This document shows positions 59,870 to 64,000 of a stretch of DNA of 64,000 nucleotides, piece after piece. This DNA comes from Arboricoccus pini (GTDB taxonomy: Bacteria > Pseudomonadota > Alphaproteobacteria > Geminicoccales > Geminicoccaceae). The stretch lies in assembly GCF_900187945.1 (NCBI RefSeq), contig NZ_FYEH01000007.1, positions 124,001 through 188,000 on the forward strand, written 5' to 3'. Made by a program: the position numbers and the translations under genes. Within the stretch, counting starts at the first letter, position 1. Each line of letters begins with the position of its first letter. The notes under the pieces were generated by a model. The model saw nothing but the letters and a program-made list of their open reading frames with translations. It had not been told where the DNA came from and ran no database searches.

Positions 59870-60664
59870 ATGCACATCGATCTTTCCGGCAAGCACGCCC
59901 TGGTGACCGGCTCGACGGCCGGCATCGGCTACGGCATCGCCCGTGGCCTTGCCAAGAGCGGCGCCATCGTCACCCTGAACGGTCGGAGCGAGGCCAGGGT
60001 CAAGGAGGCCACGGCAAGACTCCAGGCCGATCTTCCCGATGCCGACATTTCGGGCATTGCCGCTGACGTCGGCACGAAGGAAGGTTGCCAGGCCCTGGCG
60101 CAGGCCGTGGGCGAGGTCGACATTCTCATCAACAATGCCGGCATCTTCGAACCCACGCCCTTCTTCGAGATCCCCGACGGCGACTGGGAGGAGGTCTTCA
60201 GGGTCAACGTCATGAGCGGCGTTCGCATGGCCACGGCCCTGGCGCCGGCGATGCAGGCCAAAGGCTGGGGTCGGATCATCTTCATCTCCAGCGAATCGGC
60301 CATCAATATTCCAACCGAGATGGTCCATTACGGCATGAGCAAGACGGCCCAGTTGGCCGTCTCGCGCGGCTTGGCTCAGACGCTCGCGGGCAGCGGCATT
60401 ACCGTCAATTCGGTGCTCCCCGGGCCTACCATGTCGGAAGGCGTCGAGGCGATGTTCCACCAGATCGCCAAGACGCAGGGCAAGAGCTTCGAGGCGGTCG
60501 CGGCGGGGTTCGTCAAGGAGCATCGCCCGAGTTCGCTGATCGGCCGCGTCGCCGAGGTCGAGGAGGTCGCTGCCATGGTCGTCTACCTGTCCTCGCCCCA
60601 GGCCTCGGCCACGACCGGTGCTGCGCTCCGCGTCGAGGGCGGCATCGTGCAAAGCATCGCTTGA
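59870..60664 (+). CDS. SDR family oxidoreductase
   Basis: Classical short-chain dehydrogenase of 264 residues: the cofactor motif ALVTGSTAGIGYGIARGL, LNGRSEARVKEA, ADVGTKEG, LINNAGIFEP, the catalytic Ser in FISSESAINIP, and the YxxxK in HYGMSKTAQLAVSRGLAQ. It ends with ASATTGAALRVEGGIVQSIA, typical of 3-oxoacyl-ACP reductase-like SDRs. The Arg in NGRSE suggests NADP(H). Start ATG 59870 has a GAGGAG site. Substrate unknown. The stop overlaps the ogt start (TTGA). Confidence 0.9.
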   Translation: MHIDLSGKHALVTGSTAGIGYGIARGLAKSGAIVTLNGRSEARVKEATARLQADLPDADISGIAADVGTKEGCQALAQAVGEVDILINNAGIFEPTPFFEIPDGDWEEVFRVNVMSGVRMATALAPAMQAKGWGRIIFISSESAINIPTEMVHYGMSKTAQLAVSRGLAQTLAGSGITVNSVLPGPTMSEGVEAMFHQIAKTQGKSFEAVAAGFVKEHRPSSLIGRVAEVEEVAAMVVYLSSPQASATTGAALRVEGGIVQSIA

Positions 60665-61206
60665 ACGGCAGCGCGGCCCTGCTCAGCTTGACGATCGATC
60701 GGCTCGCCACGCCGATCGGCGTGGCACTCCTGGTCGTGGATGCGAACGGTGCCCTTTGCGCCTTGGACTGGGAGGATTACGAGGATCGCATGCGGCGCCT
60801 GCTGGGGCGTTTCCATGGTGCGGTGCGTCTCATCGAGGGCGAGGCGACCGCGGCCCGGGCCCTGCTGGCCCGCTATTTCGCGGGCGAGCTTGTGGCCCTG
60901 GACGCCATTGCCATTCGCACCCTGGGTGGTACGCCTTTTCAGCGTGGTGTCTGGACGGCGCTGCGCGCTATTCCGGCGGGCACCGTCACCTCCTATGGCG
61001 CTCTGGCGCTCTCGCTGGAAGCGCCGGGTGCCATGCGCGCCGTCGGCATGGCCAATGGCTCTAATCCGATCGGCGTCGTTGTTCCCTGTCATCGGGTGAT
61101 CGGCGCTAACGGTACGCTCACCGGCTATGGCGGCGGTCTCGAGCGCAAGCGATGGCTCCTCCAGCACGAGGGCGCCTTGCGGCACTCGACGCCTCGGCTC
61201 CTCTAG
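60661..61206 (+). CDS. ogt: Methylated-DNA-protein cysteine methyltransferase (Ogt/AGT)
   Basis: Suicide repair protein of 181 residues that moves alkyl groups from O6-alkylguanine to its own Cys143 in GVVVPCHRVIGANG. Other landmarks: an N-terminal domain with LATPIGVALLVVDANGALCALDW, the helix-turn-helix TPFQRGVWTALRAIPAGTVTSYGALA with the Tyr and Arg finger region, AVGMANGSNPI, and GYGGGLERKRWLLQHEGA. It starts at TTG 60661 inside the SDR stop. Its stop overlaps the convergent YdcF stop by four bases. Confidence 0.93.
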   Translation: MNGSAALLSLTIDRLATPIGVALLVVDANGALCALDWEDYEDRMRRLLGRFHGAVRLIEGEATAARALLARYFAGELVALDAIAIRTLGGTPFQRGVWTALRAIPAGTVTSYGALALSLEAPGAMRAVGMANGSNPIGVVVPCHRVIGANGTLTGYGGGLERKRWLLQHEGALRHSTPRLL

Positions 61207-61775
61207 CTTCGTTTGCTCCTTGATCCCCGGCGAGGCTGAGATCGCCGATCCCTCCTCGGCCGGGCGATATGCCGGCGCGCCAGCTCGAGCAGCATGAGAA
61301 AGCCATCCCAGGGCAGGGCCGGCACCTCGCGCAGAGTCCAGTAGAGGTAGCGCGGCTGCCATTCCCGTGTCGCGGCGCGCGGCACGTGGACCTGGCCCGT
61401 GCGAAAGCCCTGCATGCGGATGAGAAGGCGGCAGCGTGGCGTGTGGAAGGCGCTCGTGCAGACCCAGACCCGTCGCACGTCCGCCCTGTCCTTGAGGAGA
61501 CGCCAGGTGGCGAGCGCCGAGGCGAAGGTGTCGCGGCTCGTCTCGTCCAGGATCATGGCCTCCGCCGGCACGCCCTTGGCAAGGAGCGTGTCGCGCATGA
61601 CGCTGGCCTCCGAGGGCCGGTGGTCGGCGGCGGCACCCGAGAGGATGAAGCGGGCATTATCGAGCCGGCGCCAGGCGGAATAGCCGCCCTCGATCCGTCG
61701 CTTGAGGACGCCGCTCGGCTGGCCGTCCTCGAGCACGGCGGCGCCGAAGACGACGATCCAGTGATAGCGTGTCAC
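61203..61775 (-). CDS. YdcF/SanA-type DUF218 protein
   Basis: A 190-residue DUF218 protein: WIVVFGAAVLEDGQPSGVLKRRIEGG, FILSGAAADHRPSEASVMRDTLLAKGVPAEAMILDE, SRDTFASALATWRLL, VRRVWVCTSAFHTPRCRLLIRM. The (V/I)FGAA, SEA and AFHTPR positions are conserved among members linked to envelope sugar or vancomycin sensitivity, but their chemistry is not established. There is no obvious N-terminal membrane anchor. The start is GTG 61775, which overlaps the cupin stop (GTGA), so the two genes are coupled. Confidence 0.85.
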   Translation of the reverse strand: MTRYHWIVVFGAAVLEDGQPSGVLKRRIEGGYSAWRRLDNARFILSGAAADHRPSEASVMRDTLLAKGVPAEAMILDETSRDTFASALATWRLLKDRADVRRVWVCTSAFHTPRCRLLIRMQGFRTGQVHVPRAATREWQPRYLYWTLREVPALPWDGFLMLLELARRHIARPRRDRRSQPRRGSRSKRS

Positions 61776-62206
61776 GCGTCGTTCCGCTGGCCCGGTTGCC
61801 AGCCATCGGCCGCCAGGACGAAGCCCGAAAAGTCGAAGCCCGGCGCCACGATGCAGGAGACAAGCGTCCAGTCGCCCTCGCTTTCGGCGGACTGCCAGGC
61901 GTCGGGCGGGATCACGCGCTGCGGCATCTGGCCGGCGTCGAGCTCGGGTCCAAGGCGCAGGATCGTCTCGGTCTCGCCGTCGGTGCTGAGCCTGAGCGTC
62001 AACGGCGCGCCGCCATGCCACAGCCAGATCTCGGTGGCGTCCACCCGATGCCAGTGCGATCGCTCGCCGGCGCCAAGCAGGAAATAGATGGCGGTCACGG
62101 GCGAACGACCATGGCCCGCTGCCCGGTAGGTCTCGACATAGTGGCCGCCCTCGGGATGCGGCGCGAGGCCGAGCTTGTCGATCAGGGCTTCTGGGGTCAT
62201 AGACAT
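61772..62206 (-). CDS. DUF985 family cupin
   Basis: A 144-residue single-domain cupin: LIDKLGLAPHPEGGHYVETYRA, TAIYFLLGAGERSHWHRVDATEIWLWHGGAPLTL with the metal His and Glu cluster, QRVIPPDAWQSAESEGDWTLVSCIVAPGFDFSGFVLA. This matches the DUF985 family, with relatives that bind sugars and may be epimerases. ATG 62206 or 62200 both begin short; the family core starts there. It lies first in an operon with the YdcF gene, divergent from trmFO across 113 bases. Confidence 0.88.
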   Translation of the reverse strand: MSMTPEALIDKLGLAPHPEGGHYVETYRAAGHGRSPVTAIYFLLGAGERSHWHRVDATEIWLWHGGAPLTLRLSTDGETETILRLGPELDAGQMPQRVIPPDAWQSAESEGDWTLVSCIVAPGFDFSGFVLAADGWQPGQRNDA

Positions 62207-62319
62207 CGACCTTTGGTTCCGCGTCGTGCTTTGGGGCGATATAGGGCGCAAGGCAATGATGCACCTAGGTTCGATGAGCCCGCGGGCGCAAGACCGGGGC
62301 AGGAGATGATGGCGGAGCG

Positions 62320-63717
62320 ATGACGCAAGCGGTTCGAGTGGTGGGTGGCGGACTGGCGGGATCGGAGGCGGCCTGGCAGTTGGCAAGGGCGGGCGTGCCG
62401 GTGCTGCTCGACGAGATGCGGCCCCTCCGACGGACGGAGGCGCACCAGACGGACGGCCTGGCCGAGTTGGTCTGCTCCAATTCCTTTCGCTCCGACGACG
62501 CGCTCAACAACGCGGTGGGCCTCCTCCATGAGGAGATGCGCCAACTGGGCTCGCTCGTCATGAAGATCGCCGACCTGACCAAGCTTCCGGCCGGCGGTGC
62601 CCTGGCTGTCGATCGTCAGGCGTTCTCCGCGGGCGTCGAGGCGGCCATCAGGCAAGAGCCGCTCATCACGCTCCGGCGCCAGGAGGTCATGGCCCTGCCG
62701 CCGGCCTCGGGCGGCCAGGTCATCATCGCCACCGGGCCGCTGACCGGCGCCGAACTTGCGGCCGACATCGCTCGCGTCGGCGGCCAGGCGCATCTGGCCT
62801 TCTTCGATGCCATCGCCCCCATCGTCCTGCGCGAGACGATCGACATGGATGTGGCCTGGATGCAGTCCCGCTACGACAAGGAGGGGCCGGGCGGCGGCAA
62901 TGCCGACTATATCAACTGCCCCCTCGACGAGGCCACCTACCAGGCCTTTATCGCAGCCCTCCTTGCGGGCGAGAAAACCGATTTCAAGGAATGGGAGAAG
63001 GACACGCCCTATTTTGAGGGCTGCCTGCCGATCGAGGTGATGGCGGGGCGTGGCCCGGACACGCTCCGCTTTGGCCCCATGAAGCCCGTGGGGCTGACGG
63101 ACCCGCGCACGGGCAGACGGCCGCACGCCGTGGTCCAGCTACGCCAGGACAATGCCCTGGGTTCGCTCTTCAACATGGTGGGCTTTCAGACCAAATTGCG
63201 TCATGGTGAGCAGGTACGCATCTTCCGCATGATCCCGGGCCTGGAGCAGGCGAGTTTCGCGCGGCTGGGCGGTCTGCACCGCAATACCTTCATCAACAGC
63301 CCGCTCTTGCTGGACGCCGCGCTGCGGCTGAAGGCGATGCCGCATGTCCGCCTGGCGGGCCAGGTCACCGGCGTCGAGGGCTATGTCGAGAGTGCTGCCG
63401 TCGGCCTGCTGGCGGGGCGCTTTGCCGCCGCCGAGGCCTTGGGCCAGGCGATCGAGGCACCACCGCCCGAGACGGCGCACGGTGCCCTGTTGGCCCACCT
63501 GACCGGCGGTGCCGATGCAACGACCTTCCAGCCCATGAACGTCAATTTTGGTCTCCTGCCGCCTCCTCCGCCGGGCACGCGCAAGAATGAGCGCAAGCAA
63601 AGCCAGGCGAGGCTGGCCCTTGAGCGCCTCCACGCATGGCGTCAAGGCTGTGGCCTGCAAGCCCTTGCCACGCCGGGCAATTCGGCTAGTAGTGCCCGAT
63701 CGCAATTGGAAGTCTGA
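62320..63717 (+). CDS. trmFO: Folate-dependent tRNA(uracil54-C5)-methyltransferase TrmFO
   Basis: Flavoprotein forming ribothymidine 54 in the T-loop of tRNA using methylene-THF and NADH. The 465-residue protein starts [21 protein letters not shown] (FAD site) and [21 protein letters not shown] with Cys52 in the conserved [19 protein letters not shown] second catalytic Cys235 lies in [56 protein letters not shown] and the C-terminal GLL AGRFAA block are typical. The normal length for the family is 440-470. Confidence 0.96.
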   Translation: MTQAVRVVGGGLAGSEAAWQLARAGVPVLLDEMRPLRRTEAHQTDGLAELVCSNSFRSDDALNNAVGLLHEEMRQLGSLVMKIADLTKLPAGGALAVDRQAFSAGVEAAIRQEPLITLRRQEVMALPPASGGQVIIATGPLTGAELAADIARVGGQAHLAFFDAIAPIVLRETIDMDVAWMQSRYDKEGPGGGNADYINCPLDEATYQAFIAALLAGEKTDFKEWEKDTPYFEGCLPIEVMAGRGPDTLRFGPMKPVGLTDPRTGRRPHAVVQLRQDNALGSLFNMVGFQTKLRHGEQVRIFRMIPGLEQASFARLGGLHRNTFINSPLLLDAALRLKAMPHVRLAGQVTGVEGYVESAAVGLLAGRFAAAEALGQAIEAPPPETAHGALLAHLTGGADATTFQPMNVNFGLLPPPPPGTRKNERKQSQARLALERLHAWRQGCGLQALATPGNSASSARSQLEV

Positions 63718-63774
63718 GATTAAACCCCTGAGTGGCTCTTGACCCTGGGGGCGATGGTAAGAAGGCCCTGAGGA

Positions 63775-64000
63775 TTGACGGCAAGCGTGCAGGCAGCGGC
63801 GAAAAGCGAGGGAGCAGGCGGCAGCCGGCATCCCTTTCAGGTGCGTGGTGCGCTGCAGACCATGCTGGCGCTGCGGCTGATCGCGCCCGATGATCCCGAT
63901 TTCTTCAAGCTGCTCCTGGACAAGATCGCGCACGCGCCGGACTTCTTTCGTGATGCGCCGCTCGTTATCGACGTTGCACCCATAGTCGAGGGGGCGCCGA
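63775..64000 (+). CDS. minC: Septum site-determining protein MinC, N-terminal part (cut by window end)
   Basis: The frame begins at TTG 63775 (GAAGG nine bases upstream) or GTG 63787 and is open to the window end. It shows the MinC N-terminal domain: HPFQVRGALQTMLALRLIAPDD, DPDFFKLLLDKIAHAPDFFRDAPLVIDV. MinC inhibits FtsZ assembly away from mid-cell; minD and minE would be expected just beyond the window. About 75 residues are visible. Confidence 0.85.
   Translation, partial: MTASVQAAAKSEGAGGSRHPFQVRGALQTMLALRLIAPDDPDFFKLLLDKIAHAPDFFRDAPLVIDVAPIVEGAP

Overview
The window is GC-rich, densely coded chromosomal DNA from a Gram-negative alphaproteobacterium, probably of the Rhodospirillales type. 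Class-level evidence: a GTTC-N7-GTTC LexA box, a ROSE-type RNA thermometer behind an RpoH-type promoter on an hsp20 gene, TIGR02186 and TIGR01459 family genes, an hrcA-grpE pair, TrmFO, and frequent TTG/GTG starts with ATGA-type overlaps. The genus cannot be fixed from the sequence. There is no rRNA, tRNA, CRISPR array, intact insertion sequence or phage.

Layout. 1-0.65 kb holds a decayed sugar-binding-protein fragment. 0.7-9.0 kb carries an RND efflux pair, an S9 oligopeptidase, a RidA protein, an MntR regulator and a TIM-barrel isomerase. 9.0-9.9 kb is decayed, followed by an N-carbamoylputrescine amidase homologue that lacks its first catalytic Glu. 10.8-15.3 kb is a universal stress gene plus a copper/redox island (TIGR02186, DsbD/ScsB, CueR, DUF305). 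15.4-24.5 kb is housekeeping: thiolase, HAD phosphatase, MFS, rhamnose mutarotase, esterase, deacetylase, argG, grpE, hrcA. 24.7-32.5 kb has an RRM protein, an MFS carrier, a PlsC-GT2 pair, a SulP permease and the putrescine genes puuA/puuD.

32.6 kb holds an orphan Tae4-fold protein with its catalytic residues replaced. 33.4-34.1 kb holds hsp20 with its heat-shock control region, and 34.3-36.4 kb malate synthase G. 36.5-46.3 kb is a surface-polysaccharide locus: gmd and rmd make GDP-D-rhamnose, a 1048-residue multi-domain GT4 protein probably assembles the chain, and two FkbM-like methyltransferases, one further methyltransferase and a sulfotransferase probably decorate it. 46.4-49.2 kb is a two-gene repair operon (radical SAM plus DUF4130-UdgX) with a LexA box 10 bases before its first start codon.

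49.3-52.15 kb is an accessory or decayed stretch: an autotransporter barrel remnant, mntP behind an AT-rich palindrome-rich block, gene fragments, and a tight array of four perfect hairpins after panB. 52.1-64 kb returns to housekeeping and envelope genes: panB, a phosphoesterase, corA, L-lactate permease, opgH, a secreted propeller protein, an SDR, ogt, YdcF, a DUF985 cupin, trmFO and the start of minC.

Connected themes are copper and thiol stress, manganese homeostasis (mntR and mntP 42 kb apart), putrescine metabolism, heat-shock control and decorated polysaccharide synthesis. The strongest candidates for something undescribed are the catalytically dead Tae4-like protein, the Glu-less amidase, the Shine-Dalgarno-sequestering inverted repeat at 39.55 kb and the hairpin array at 52.05 kb.
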